A stretch of DNA of 64,000 bases from SIG299 sp051880375 (GTDB lineage: Bacteria > Bacillota > Clostridia > Lachnospirales > Lachnospiraceae). Under the pieces are notes generated by a model. The model was given only the letters and a program-made list of their open reading frames with translations, did not search any database and was not told the origin of the DNA. Both the position numbers and the translations under genes were made by a program. The stretch spans positions 38,705-102,704 of the forward strand of contig JBJENV010000003.1 in NCBI GenBank assembly GCA_051880375.1, read 5' to 3'. Shown piece by piece: positions 34,849-43,525 of this stretch (positions are counted from its first letter, which is position 1; each line of letters starts with the position of its first letter).

Positions 34849-36213
34849 TTATTCTATTGTGAAATTGTCAAATACAATGCGGGCAACATACCATTTCCCG
34901 TCCATTTTTACGACCCAGACCGGTAAATCAATCGGATATACCGTATACTGACCGGTAGCTCGCAGCTTCATTTTCTGATCGAAGCTGACATGCACATAGG
35001 CAAGATTTTCACTGTAAGCGAAGAAATCCTGCTCCGTATGATTTTGAAAGGTCATATCGGAGTGCGCATTATACCATTTGTTGTCCATAGATACAATCAG
35101 CTGATAATATTCCGAGTTTTCCGGAAAGAACGGTGCAAGTGCTGATTTTTCTGCATCACGGGAACAGTACATGGCATACTGTTCCAAAAAGGCATAGACA
35201 AATTCAAGGCATTCGTCATGTACGGAAGCATCACTTACAAGTTCATGGGAATACAGATTCCGCTCCTCGTTGTAAGAGAGGGTCTCTTCTTCCTGAAAGC
35301 GGTTTTTGCACAGAATACTGTCTGTCGTATAAGCAAAATCCACATAGTATCTTCGCATGGTCGGAATGGTGATTCGTTCCGGTAAGGCCGCGTATTCCGA
35401 AAAATGGTCTGCCACCTGGGAAAGAAAATCAAGTTCCTTGATGGCAATACGGTCTTCTAACAAATTATCTTCACCAAGCAGCTGCCCGCCGAATGTAATG
35501 TTCATCGATGCAGGTGCCGTAACATAGGCAAGCCGGTAATAATATCCGCCGGTTTCCGCATCATAGGTCAGCGTAACCGGAGAGCCGTAACGGTCAAATA
35601 CTTCAATCAGAGGCTCTTCATATAAACCGCTGAATGCATAATCTACATAGGAAACAGGGGTATCGGTTGCAGTATTCCCTACAATGGCATCTTCCGCAAT
35701 CGGTACTTTGTTAATAAAGACCTTCATGGAGGAAGGCACAGTGAGAGCAAAGCTGTATTTCGGAGATACCAGCAGGGTGACCGATTCTAAATCCCAGCCG
35801 CATAAGTGATAACCTACCGGTTCGCTCTGTGCCGAAAAACGCAGCGTGGCAACGTGGGTGTCTCCTGCCAGAACCGCATAGGTCGGATGCGATTCGGAAT
35901 AAGCACCGGAAAGCTTTCCAAAGGTCAGTTCCTGCCCCTTTGTCATTTCGTAAAAGCGGTTCAGGATAGCGGAAACATCTTCGTACGGATTTTCCGTCGT
36001 ATTTGTAAGGTAAGTACGTAGAGAGGCCTCTTTCTCCGGATGAAGGATGGAAATGGCGGTTTCCATGGCATGTACAGGGCGGGTTGTCTCATATACATCG
36101 AGAAACTTCCACAGCAGGTTTAAAGCAAAGCAGATGGCACCTGCAAGCAATAAGGTATACAGGGCGTACAATACCCAGAATACCGGGAACTTCTTTTTAT
36201 TCTTCGCTGACAT
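34849..36213 (-). CDS. membrane-anchored protein of unknown function in glycan operon
   Basis: The 454-residue protein has one N-terminal helix (about 10-32) and a large extracytoplasmic part rich in beta strands and Tyr/Asp/Glu. Segments such as MKVFINKVPIAEDAI and ASMNITFGGQLLGEDNLL suggest repeated small beta domains. The last 120 residues (YYQLIVSMDNKWYNAHSDM ... VWVVKMDGKWYVARIVFDN) resemble NTF2-like folds. I recognise no named family. Its ATG 36213 lies inside the NAGPA gene (17-base overlap) behind AAGGAGG, so it is translationally coupled to it. It may be a polymer-assembly or scaffold partner. Function unknown. Confidence 0.65.
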   Translation of the reverse strand: MSAKNKKKFPVFWVLYALYTLLLAGAICFALNLLWKFLDVYETTRPVHAMETAISILHPEKEASLRTYLTNTTENPYEDVSAILNRFYEMTKGQELTFGKLSGAYSESHPTYAVLAGDTHVATLRFSAQSEPVGYHLCGWDLESVTLLVSPKYSFALTVPSSMKVFINKVPIAEDAIVGNTATDTPVSYVDYAFSGLYEEPLIEVFDRYGSPVTLTYDAETGGYYYRLAYVTAPASMNITFGGQLLGEDNLLEDRIAIKELDFLSQVADHFSEYAALPERITIPTMRRYYVDFAYTTDSILCKNRFQEEETLSYNEERNLYSHELVSDASVHDECLEFVYAFLEQYAMYCSRDAEKSALAPFFPENSEYYQLIVSMDNKWYNAHSDMTFQNHTEQDFFAYSENLAYVHVSFDQKMKLRATGQYTVYPIDLPVWVVKMDGKWYVARIVFDNFTIE

Positions 36214-37279
36214 CGGAATCCCTCCTTTCCACGAGGAAGCAGGTAGGAAGGCGGCGGTCTCCGGTCAGGGAGGATTTGTTGGAAATGACTTCGCCGTTAT
36301 ATACCATTAAAGAGGAACTTCCACCGTCTAAGTTTGCAGCGTTGACTGCGCCAAAGCTTAACATGATATCAATGGTATCTGCGTGGGACGCGCCAAGGGA
36401 GTTTGCCTGTCTTCCGTCGATGACAAGCAGGAGAACAGCACCGTCTTCCCGCTGCCCGATGGCTGTCCGGGGATTGATTCCGGAGCTTTGTCCCGAAATA
36501 TTTGCCGGTTCTCCGTTAACAATCAGTGCCGGACCGAACGTGAGGGCATCACGGATGCCGAGTTCTTTTGCTTCATTACCGGTCATATAGCCGACAATCA
36601 GCTTGTTATTGTTGTCAAAACCGATTAACAGTTCACTTGTGTCAAGACTTCCGCAAAGATATTTTCCTTCAGAGAACACAAAGCCGGTCGGGATGCTTCC
36701 GGTACCCTGACCGTTCGGGTCATAAAAACCGCCGCCGTTGATGCCTGCGATGGCATCATAGCGTTTTACGATGGAAATCAGCTTTTCTCCGGCTTTATCC
36801 TCCTGTCCGACATTAGCGCAGACACCGACCTTGACCCGGGATGGATCTTTGACAATCATCATTCTGCCGGAATAGGTGAGGCCTGAAACCTCAACAATCT
36901 CTATGTCATTTTCTTCATAATACTCGGGATTTTCTTCTGCATCCGGAATTTTAATCAGATTTGGATTTGTTACCGTATCCAGTTCCTCTACCGTATTGTT
37001 TGAGAGAATGGTACGGATTTCCTCCGAAGGGAGAAACCAGGTTGCAAGGAAACCGATAGCGCTTGTTTCCAGTACGGAGGAAACAAACAGGCTCCGTGCG
37101 GATGGAGAAGGTCCGTAATTGAAAGTGTAGACAAGTCCGACGATACCGCCGACCAAAAGAAGTACCGTAGTCAGCAGCAATGCGGTAGTACGCCAGAGAA
37201 CCTTCCTTACCGTTTTCCAAAAGGAAGGTTTTTTCTCGGTTTCCGATGGCTGTATTTGTTCTTTCTGTTCTGTGTTCAT
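36197..37279 (-). CDS. phosphodiester glycosidase (NAGPA-domain) family protein
   Basis: The 360-residue protein has a short cytosolic N-terminus, a membrane helix (about 33-53) and an outside domain of the NAGPA (phosphodiester alpha-GlcNAcase) family. Motifs are AIAGINGGGFYDPNG near residue 178, ALTFGPALIVNGEP near 250, NPRTAIGQREDGAVLLLVID, and NAANLDGGSSSLMVYNGEVI near 318. In bacteria such domains occur in exopolysaccharide or wall-teichoic-like glycan loci and cleave sugar-phosphodiester bonds. ATG 37279 follows AAAGG and begins 2 bases after the glycosyltransferase stop. It likely trims or uncaps a phospho-linked surface sugar made by the neighbouring enzyme. Confidence 0.82.
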   Translation of the reverse strand: MNTEQKEQIQPSETEKKPSFWKTVRKVLWRTTALLLTTVLLLVGGIVGLVYTFNYGPSPSARSLFVSSVLETSAIGFLATWFLPSEEIRTILSNNTVEELDTVTNPNLIKIPDAEENPEYYEENDIEIVEVSGLTYSGRMMIVKDPSRVKVGVCANVGQEDKAGEKLISIVKRYDAIAGINGGGFYDPNGQGTGSIPTGFVFSEGKYLCGSLDTSELLIGFDNNNKLIVGYMTGNEAKELGIRDALTFGPALIVNGEPANISGQSSGINPRTAIGQREDGAVLLLVIDGRQANSLGASHADTIDIMLSFGAVNAANLDGGSSSLMVYNGEVISNKSSLTGDRRLPTCFLVERRDSDVSEE

Positions 37280-37281
37280 TG

Positions 37282-38349
37282 TTATGCCTTTCTTCTTTTG
37301 AATACCCATTCTTTCTGTATGCGAAAGCTGATAAAAAATAATATGGTGTCAACAACGGCTTTACATACCGTTTTCAAAAAGCTTCCTGCCGTAAAAAGGG
37401 AAGAGAGCAGGGAAACGGCAGCTGCAGAAATGCAAAGCTGAATGCCGCATAAAAGATAGTAGCGCGGCAGACTTCCCTTTTCTGCCGAGGAAAAGACGAG
37501 CTTCTGGTTCACCTTATAGTTAAAAAGCGAAGAAATCAGACGCGCACCCAGCGTGGCGATAAAAATGGCGGCATTTTCATGGATACCCAGTCTTCCGAAT
37601 AAAAAAACAAGCAGAAAAAAGACGCCTAAATCCAAAAGGGAGGAAGCACCTGAGCTGAGTAAAAACTTAAAAATGACGCGGTATATTTTGATGGAATCAC
37701 GAATCGGGTGAAAGTGTGAGGAGGCATTTTCCTCTATGTAAATGGTGCGGATAGGTACTTCGGAAAACGGAATGTGTCGGGATTTCATTTCCAGAAGCAT
37801 ATTGGTTTCGTATTCGAAACGTTCCCCGTCCATGTGAAGCATATCCTTCAGATAGCAGGAAGGAATTGCCCGAAGTCCGGTCTGCGTATCTGAGATTTTG
37901 ATGCCGCAGGCAATACGGAAGACGGTCTTTGTCAGGGTGTTTCCAAGCCGGCTTTTGGCAGGAACATCCGGAAGTGAAAAGTCCCGTACGCCCAGAATAA
38001 CACAGGTTTTCTGCTCAAGCATGGCCTTTGCGCAGGCAACAATGTCTTCCGGGTGATGCTGGTTGTCTCCGTCAATGGTAATGACGCCGGAAGAATCGGG
38101 CCGATTGGCGAGACAGTAGGCAAAGGCTGTTTTTAATGCACGTCCCTTTCCTTTGTTGACCTCATGTGTCAGAATAGTACAGGAAGGGTAGGACTCTAAT
38201 TGGCGGAATGGCTCCATATGCTGTTCGTCACTTCCGTCATTTACGATTACAATATCGGAAAACCCCTGTGCGAGGACGCCGTCCACAACGTCAATCAGCT
38301 TGTGGTCCGGGTTCAGGGAGGGAAGTACAATGGTAATGTTCTTCAACAT
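37282..38349 (-). CDS. GT2 glycosyltransferase fused to GtrA-like flippase domain
   Basis: The 355-residue protein has an N-terminal GT2 domain (about 1-220) with IVLPSLNPDHKLIDVVDGVL, IVNDGSDEQ, the metal-binding SGVITIDGDNQHHPEDI and GDTQ-like DTQTGLRAIP. Four C-terminal helices (about 230-345) form a GtrA domain. The layout matches polyprenyl-phosphate sugar synthase (DPMS/ArnC-like) joined to a GtrA flippase. It would make a lipid-linked sugar inside and flip it outside. It is first in the operon (AAAGGAGG site), feeding the NAGPA-type and unknown surface proteins downstream. Confidence 0.88.
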   Translation of the reverse strand: MLKNITIVLPSLNPDHKLIDVVDGVLAQGFSDIVIVNDGSDEQHMEPFRQLESYPSCTILTHEVNKGKGRALKTAFAYCLANRPDSSGVITIDGDNQHHPEDIVACAKAMLEQKTCVILGVRDFSLPDVPAKSRLGNTLTKTVFRIACGIKISDTQTGLRAIPSCYLKDMLHMDGERFEYETNMLLEMKSRHIPFSEVPIRTIYIEENASSHFHPIRDSIKIYRVIFKFLLSSGASSLLDLGVFFLLVFLFGRLGIHENAAIFIATLGARLISSLFNYKVNQKLVFSSAEKGSLPRYYLLCGIQLCISAAAVSLLSSLFTAGSFLKTVCKAVVDTILFFISFRIQKEWVFKRRKA

Positions 38350-38413
38350 AGATAACAGGATACCTCCTTTGATAGCCTATGTTCATATTACAATAGAAAG
38401 TTTCAGAAATCAA

Positions 38414-38453
38414 CAAAAAAAACCGCTGACTCACTATTCGTGAGTCTCGGCGG
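38414..38453 (-). terminator. rho-independent terminator of yaaL
   Basis: CCGCTGACTCAC (38423-38434) pairs with GTGAGTCTCGGCGG (38440-38453). The A run at 38415-38422 is the T run on the minus strand. The stem overlaps the gene's stop codon. Confidence 0.8.
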
Positions 38454-38643
38454 CTTTTAGCTGCTTTAGAAGATATTTGTAGCGGTCCTGTATGGAATTA
38501 ATGTGATAAATGCTGCTGCTGATTAAGTCCGGGTCCACTACATTTTCAAAATGGGAATAGGCAGCTTCCAGTTCCAGTTTTGTTAAGTTGATTTCCTGAA
38601 GCAGTACCTCGGATGCTTTGTTGCTGTTTTTCTTTTTTCGCAA
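38434..38643 (-). CDS. yaaL: YaaL-family protein (DUF2508)
   Basis: The 69-residue protein, two predicted helices with no membrane segment, matches DUF2508: LEAAYSHFENVVDPDLISSS, then IYHINSIQDRYKYLLKQLK. Function is unknown; in Bacillus yaaL sits between recR and bofA, and here it lies divergent from bofA, supporting the identification. TTG 38643 is preferred because GGGAGG is 7 bases upstream; GTG 38652 overlaps that ribosome site. Confidence 0.78.
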   Translation of the reverse strand: MRKKKNSNKASEVLLQEINLTKLELEAAYSHFENVVDPDLISSSIYHINSIQDRYKYLLKQLKAAETHE

Positions 38644-38801
38644 AGGAAACACCTCCCTTCGGTTTCTGCTAAAAGTATAGTCTCGATTTCTTTTGTTTAT
38701 ACATTAACGTCATAAATGGAAGTCCGGATGTGTATATATGAAATGTAGCGTCTGTCCACGACGCTGCCCTGCAGAGAATGCCAAAAAGGAGGGTGGAAAG
38801 G

Positions 38802-39017
38802 ATGAGAGGAATAAAACTGGTAGCAGACGCTGTTGTGGATATGCTGTTTCGGGGGGCTGTCGGTCTGCTCATGTTGTACCTGCTTGCGCTTTTATGCCGT
38901 GCGTTTGAACTGCCGGTTCTTGCAGGAATAAACCCTGCAACCTTTGTCCTGATTGCAGTACTTGGAATTCCGGGATTCTTTCTTGTTCTCGCCGTTGGAC
39001 TGGTTGGTTGCTTTTAG
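38802..39017 (+). CDS. bofA: pro-sigma-K processing inhibitor BofA family protein
   Basis: The 71-residue membrane protein has two helices (about 14-33 and 46-70) and the BofA ending: AGINPATFVLIAVLGIPGFF then LVLAVGLVG. BofA holds the intramembrane protease SpoIVFB in check until the mother cell receives the forespore signal. So it points to a sporulating lineage, although BofA persists in some non-spore-formers. AGGAGG lies 10 bases before ATG 38802. The 149-base gap to the divergent yaaL holds both promoters, which I cannot assign firmly. Confidence 0.85.
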   Translation: MRGIKLVADAVVDMLFRGAVGLLMLYLLALLCRAFELPVLAGINPATFVLIAVLGIPGFFLVLAVGLVGCF

Positions 39018-39165
39018 ATAAAGTGCACAAAAATGAAAGAAAAAATTGTGCTGTCTGACGAAGAAGCACATTGAAATATTTGGAAAATCAACTCGGAATG
39101 TTTTATAAATCTTTGGGCCTGATTTTGTGGAAGGTTCCGAAAAGAATAAACTTTGCCAAATAGCG

Positions 39166-39195
39166 TTGACAAAAATCGGCATGGTGGTCTATGAT
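39166..39195 (+). promoter_or_regulatory. sigma-A promoter of the Tad pilus operon
   Basis: Perfect TTGACA (39166-39171), 18 bases, then TATGAT (39190-39195). It is the main feature of the 304-base non-coding stretch 39018-39321; the part before it (39018-39165) is AT-rich and shows nothing recognisable. Confidence 0.75.
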
Positions 39196-39216
39196 GTGCC
39201 TAAGATTTCTAGTACG

Positions 39217-39235
39217 TTTCCGGTCGCTCCGGAAA
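39217..39235 (+). promoter_or_regulatory. hairpin in the Tad operon leader
   Basis: TTTCCGG-TCGCT-CCGGAAA is a perfect 7-bp stem, about 15 bases after the expected transcription start. AAGATTTC (39202-39209) and GAAATTTCTT (39236-39245) can extend it. No T run follows, so it is not a standard attenuator. It may stabilise the mRNA 5' end or bind a regulator. Confidence 0.45.
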
Positions 39236-39321
39236 GAAATTTCTTAATATTCCAGATAGTTTGTTTCGTAGGTTTCAAAAGATTCCCACAGACGAAAAAC
39301 AACAAAGGAAGAGGTGATGCA

Positions 39322-40281
39322 TTGGAGAAGGTAATAGGGATTCTCGAGGAAGAGAGCGAGTATCCGAAACGTCTGGCACGTTATATTAACGACAGACATG
39401 ATATTGGCTGTGTGGCGGTTGCTTTTCAAACGCCGGAGGAGGTACTCCGGTTTGGAGAAAAAAATCCGTTTTACGCATTGTTAATCGGTGAGCATGCAGG
39501 TGAAACCGAAGAGAGTTTTTCTGAGCTTTTACATCCCGGCGGGAGACTCTTTCAGCTTTCGGAGGAACCGGTAAAGACAGGACAGCTTCTGCCTTCGGGG
39601 ATACGGCTGGTGTTTCGGTATCAGCGGGCGGAGGAGCTTGTCAGGCAGGTGTTGAACGGGAGTGAGGAACCCGCTCTGTTTCAGGGTGGGCTTTACACCG
39701 TATATTGTCCGGGCTCCAATATTTCTTCGGAACGCTTTGCCTGGCAGCTTGCAAGACGATTGTCAGAGCATGGGAAAACGCTGTTTTTATCCTGGGAGCC
39801 GTTTGGCGGTTTCGGACGGAACGGGGAAGAGGAAGAACGAATGACGGGGAATATCAGTGAACTGCTGTATCTGCTCCGGGGAGAAAATCATTCGAAAAAA
39901 GAACGACTTTGCGCACTTCCTGTAAAGGAAGGAGTTGCCTATGTGCCGGGAGTCGATTACTGTACCGATTTGTGGCAGTATTCGGCAGAGGAACTGCTTG
40001 CTTTTCTTAAACTGTGCAGAGAGGAAGGATATCAGAACATTGTGTTTCTTGCCGGCTTTTTTTCAGAGAGTATAGAGGCATTAATGGAACAGAGTGAGGA
40101 AGTCTGCCTTGTTAAGGATGAGGGACCGGCAGCAGAATGGCGACATAAGGAGTTTTTCCGTCAGATGAAGTATGCCGGAAAACAGGAGCTGCTGTCACGT
40201 GTAAAAGAAGTGGAAGTACAGGACAAGGATGAATTTTCTGACAGGAGGAGGGAGGTGAGCAGTGTGCCATGGAGGAAATAA
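39322..40281 (+). CDS. TadZ/CpaE-like pilus assembly protein
   Basis: The 319-residue protein has a receiver-like N-terminal domain (about 1-115) and a degenerate ParA/MinD-like domain (about 130-310): GLYTVYCPGSNISSERFAWQ in place of a Walker A, KTLFLSWEPFGGFG, and EGYQNIVFLAGFFSES. TadZ proteins mark the pole where the Tad machine assembles. The P-loop lysine motif is missing, as in some TadZ proteins, so ATP binding is doubtful. I chose TTG 39322 because GAGGTG lies 5 bases upstream; the frame extends back to 39127 without a ribosome site. It overlaps tadA by 13 bases. Confidence 0.75.
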   Translation: MEKVIGILEEESEYPKRLARYINDRHDIGCVAVAFQTPEEVLRFGEKNPFYALLIGEHAGETEESFSELLHPGGRLFQLSEEPVKTGQLLPSGIRLVFRYQRAEELVRQVLNGSEEPALFQGGLYTVYCPGSNISSERFAWQLARRLSEHGKTLFLSWEPFGGFGRNGEEEERMTGNISELLYLLRGENHSKKERLCALPVKEGVAYVPGVDYCTDLWQYSAEELLAFLKLCREEGYQNIVFLAGFFSESIEALMEQSEEVCLVKDEGPAAEWRHKEFFRQMKYAGKQELLSRVKEVEVQDKDEFSDRRREVSSVPWRK

Positions 40282-41459
40282 AACAGCGTCTTAGGGAACA
40301 GGTGCTGGCTTCCTTTGATTACTCTGCGGAAATTACGGAGGAGGTATTATATGCGGAGATTGATCGTGCCATTTTAGCAGAGGCAAGGGTCAGCTTTCTG
40401 ACGCTTGCCGACAAGGAGCGGCTTAGAAAGGAGCTGTATCATTCCATTCGCGGACTCGACATTCTGGAGGAGCTTCTGGAACGCGAAGAAATTACGGAAA
40501 TCATGATTAACGGCGCGGACCGCATTTTTATCGAAGAGCGCGGACGAATCAGACTTTGGGACCGTCATTTTGAGTCGAGGCAGAAGTTAGAGGACATCAT
40601 TCAGCAGATTGTAGCAGGGGCAAACCGGACGGTCAATGAAGCAAGTCCGATTGCGGATGCAAGACTGGCAGACGGTTCCCGTGTCAATATTCTGCTTCCG
40701 CCGGTCGCATTAAACGGTCCGATTGTAACAATCCGAAAGTTTTCCAAGGAGCCGTTTACTATGGAGCGTCTGATTTCACTGGGGGCAATTTCTCCCGAAG
40801 CGGCAGAATTTTTAGGGACACTTGTGAAGGCAAAATACAATATTTTCGTCTGCGGAGGAACCGGTTCGGGAAAAACAACGTTTTTAAATGCGTTGACGGC
40901 ATACATTCCTCCTACGGAACGGATTATCACGATTGAGGATGCGGCAGAGTTAAAGGTGAACGGAATTGAAAATCTGGTACGGCTGGAGGTGCGTAATAAA
41001 AATACGGAGGGTTGTGCGGAAATCGGTATCAGGGAGCTGATTCGGGCGGCACTCCGGATGCGCCCGGACCGGATTATTGTCGGAGAAGTGCGCGGAGCGG
41101 AGGCGATTGACATGCTGCAGGCAATGAACACCGGGCACGACGGCTCACTTTCAACCGGACACGGAAATTCGGTGCCGGACATGTTAGACCGTCTGGAAAC
41201 AATGGTACTGCTTGGTACGGAGATTCCATTGATGGCGGTACGCAAGCAGATTGCATCCGCCATTGATGTTCTGGTACATCTCGGAAGAATGCGTGACGGC
41301 AGCAGAAAGGTACTTGAAATTTCCGAGGTACTTTCGTGCCGCGACGGAGAAATCGAAACAAATCCGCTGTACCTGCTAAAAGAAAACGGAGAGCTTGGTC
41401 GTACCGGAAATGTGTTTGTACAGCAGAAAAAAATGAGGAATGCGGGGTTGAAGGAATGA
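40269..41459 (+). CDS. tadA: TadA/CpaF-family secretion ATPase
   Basis: The 396-residue hexameric motor ATPase powers pilin polymerisation at the inner face of the membrane. It has an N-terminal helical domain, ITEIMINGADRIFIEERGRI, Walker A IFVCGGTGSGKTTFLNAL (about 196-213), the Asp box ERIITIEDAAELK, Walker B PDRIIVGEVRGAEAIDML, and the His box HDGSLSTGHGNS. All catalytic motifs are intact. It is coupled to tadB through an ATGA overlap (41456-41459). Length is slightly below the usual 420-480 because of a short N-terminus. Confidence 0.95.
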   Translation: MEEIKQRLREQVLASFDYSAEITEEVLYAEIDRAILAEARVSFLTLADKERLRKELYHSIRGLDILEELLEREEITEIMINGADRIFIEERGRIRLWDRHFESRQKLEDIIQQIVAGANRTVNEASPIADARLADGSRVNILLPPVALNGPIVTIRKFSKEPFTMERLISLGAISPEAAEFLGTLVKAKYNIFVCGGTGSGKTTFLNALTAYIPPTERIITIEDAAELKVNGIENLVRLEVRNKNTEGCAEIGIRELIRAALRMRPDRIIVGEVRGAEAIDMLQAMNTGHDGSLSTGHGNSVPDMLDRLETMVLLGTEIPLMAVRKQIASAIDVLVHLGRMRDGSRKVLEISEVLSCRDGEIETNPLYLLKENGELGRTGNVFVQQKKMRNAGLKE

Positions 41460-42172
41460 GAAGGATAGGTAACTGTCTTTTGATACCGTGCGCTCTTTGC
41501 CTGGCAACGGCGTGGCTGTTTTTTGATTTTGCACCCGTATCGCTCTTACTGCTTGCCTATATTCCGTATGAGGCAGCGAAAAGGTGGCGGGCAGAGAAAG
41601 AAGCGGGACGGTGGCAGCTGACGCTTGCCTTCCGGGATATGTTGCTGTATTTGCAGAACGCTCTGGCAGCCGGTTATTCGCCGGAGACCAGTATGAAGGA
41701 GGCGGTTCGTGGACTGGAGCGGTTGTACGGAGAGCGGCACGTGATTGTATCTGAGTGCCGTCTGGTGATAAGCCGGATGGAAAACGGTTATAGTATGGAG
41801 CGTGCGTTAGAGGAATTTGGCGAGCGGAGCGGAGTAGATGAAATCAGACAGTTTGCCGAGGTGTTTTCCGTTGCCAAACGGACCGGCGGAGAAATCGGAA
41901 GAATTATTCGCCAGACGGGCAGCGTATTGCAGGATAAACTGGAACTGAAACGGGAACTGCATACGGCAGTTGCGGCGAAAGAGATGGAATTTCGTATTAT
42001 GTGTCTTGTCCCGCACGGAATTTTATTGTATCTGAAGCTGTGTGCGCCTTCGATGAGTGCGCCTCTCTATCATAACACCTTTGGCATCGTGTTTATGGGT
42101 GTAGTATTTGCAGGCTGGCTGGGACTGTCGGCGCTGGGAAACTACCTGATACATTCGGGTATCCGGATATAA
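41456..42172 (+). CDS. tadB: TadB-like type II/IV secretion membrane protein (T2SSF)
   Basis: The 238-residue platform protein has two N-terminal helices (about 5-38), a cytoplasmic T2SSF four-helix domain (about 60-175) with LTLAFRDMLLYLQNALAAGY, EFGERSGVDEIRQFAEVFSV and GEIGRIIRQTGSVLQDKLE, and two C-terminal helices. It docks on TadA. The ATG overlaps the tadA stop; GGAATG and an upstream GGGG serve as ribosome site. The next gene, 21 bases on, encodes the partner TadC-like subunit. Confidence 0.9.
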   Translation: MRRIGNCLLIPCALCLATAWLFFDFAPVSLLLLAYIPYEAAKRWRAEKEAGRWQLTLAFRDMLLYLQNALAAGYSPETSMKEAVRGLERLYGERHVIVSECRLVISRMENGYSMERALEEFGERSGVDEIRQFAEVFSVAKRTGGEIGRIIRQTGSVLQDKLELKRELHTAVAAKEMEFRIMCLVPHGILLYLKLCAPSMSAPLYHNTFGIVFMGVVFAGWLGLSALGNYLIHSGIRI

Positions 42173-42193
42173 TGGGAGGGAATGGAGGTTAGT

Positions 42194-43513
42194 ATGAAGA
42201 AAAACAGGGTAATGTTTCTCCTTCGCCGGATGATTGGAGAAAATCGGATTACAACAGCAATGCCGCTTTACTCCGGAAAAACAAGAGAAGAAGCCTGCAC
42301 ATTGATAACTTCGGAGCTGCTTCACAGGATAGGGCTTGCCATGGCGGCGGGAATGCTTCTTCTCGTTGTTTCTTTTGTGGCATCGTCAAATGAAAAGGAA
42401 GAAAACGAAAGGCAGCTTACGCGTCCTGCAGTCGGAGAAGCATCTCGTTTTATTCCGGTTTTGTTAGAAACCGAGGAAGGACTGCTGTCAGGTGAACTGG
42501 AGCTTGGTGCACGTCGTTACACCGAGGAAGAGGTAGAAGAACTGCATCGGATGGTACAGGAACAGTTAGAGGATTGTATATCCGGAAGCAATAAGGACCT
42601 TTTGCATGTGACGGAGGATTTATATTTTCCGGAGGAACTGCCCGGTCTGTCGACAGGTCTGTCCTGGTATTCGGATCATCCGGAACTTGTTACAGGCAGA
42701 GGAGAAGTAAAGAATGAGGAGCTTTCTGTGCCGACTGAGGTTACGGTTACGGCAAAGATTTTTTACGGAGAAGAATACCGGACCTTTTCGCGGCAGATAA
42801 CGGTCATGCCCAAAGTCTATACCGATGCAGAGGCAGCCTGGCGGAATGGGATGAAGTCGCTTCAGGAGCAGGAGAAGGAAGGGAGGACAAGCGAGAGCTT
42901 TTTACTTCCGGAGACAGTACTTGGCATGCGGATTTCCCTTCCCGAACAGAACAGTGTTCCGCTTCCGGCGGTCTGCGCGGTTTTGCTTGCGGCAATGCTG
43001 CCTGCGGCATACTACGGATACTTTAATGATATCGAAAAGAAAAAGAGAAAGCGTGCAGAGGAAGCAAAGAGGGCATATCAGGAGTTTATGACACGACTGT
43101 CGCTATTAATGGCAGCAGGTCTTTCTGCAAGACACACATGGAAACGACTGACCGGCGAGTATACCGAACGCTACGGCAGGGACGGACATGTACTTGCAAG
43201 GGAGCTTTTTGTAACGGAGAGTGAGCTGGAAAACGGACGCTCGGAGGTGTTGGCTTATGAAGCGTTCGGAGAGCGTATGGGGATCGTTTCTTATCAGCGA
43301 CTGGCAGCTTTGCTTACGCAGTATGTTACAAAAGGAGTTCAGGGCATACAGCAGCAACTGTTAAATGAAGCAAAGGAGGTTCTTGCACAGGAGCGGGAAC
43401 AGATTAAGGTACGGGGGGAAGAGGCAGGAACAAAGCTCCTGCTCCCGATGATGGGACTTTTGGTGCTTGTGTTTGCTATTTTACTTGTACCGGCATTTTT
43501 ATCATTTTCATAA
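42194..43513 (+). CDS. tadC: TadC-like secretion membrane protein with extracytoplasmic Ig-like insert
   Basis: The 439-residue protein has a first helix (about 45-62), a roughly 185-residue segment predicted outside the membrane (about 65-255), a helix at 260-278, then a cytoplasmic T2SSF-type domain (about 290-410: YQEFMTRLSLLMAAGLSARH, VSYQRLAALLTQYVTKGVQG) and a C-terminal helix. The outside segment includes LSTGLSWYSDHPELVTGRGE and VPTEVTVTAKIFYGEEYRTF, the pattern of a bacterial atrophied Ig-like domain. Normal TadC proteins are near 300 residues and lack it. ATG 42194 has GGAGG at a good distance; ATG 42182 does not. Confidence 0.82.
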   Translation: MKKNRVMFLLRRMIGENRITTAMPLYSGKTREEACTLITSELLHRIGLAMAAGMLLLVVSFVASSNEKEENERQLTRPAVGEASRFIPVLLETEEGLLSGELELGARRYTEEEVEELHRMVQEQLEDCISGSNKDLLHVTEDLYFPEELPGLSTGLSWYSDHPELVTGRGEVKNEELSVPTEVTVTAKIFYGEEYRTFSRQITVMPKVYTDAEAAWRNGMKSLQEQEKEGRTSESFLLPETVLGMRISLPEQNSVPLPAVCAVLLAAMLPAAYYGYFNDIEKKKRKRAEEAKRAYQEFMTRLSLLMAAGLSARHTWKRLTGEYTERYGRDGHVLARELFVTESELENGRSEVLAYEAFGERMGIVSYQRLAALLTQYVTKGVQGIQQQLLNEAKEVLAQEREQIKVRGEEAGTKLLLPMMGLLVLVFAILLVPAFLSFS

Positions 43514-43525
43514 AGGAGAAAAACT

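Noticed and set aside
39018..39321. c-di-GMP riboswitch upstream of the Tad operon
   Set aside because: I looked for the GEMM core words and saw none; only a simple hairpin is present.
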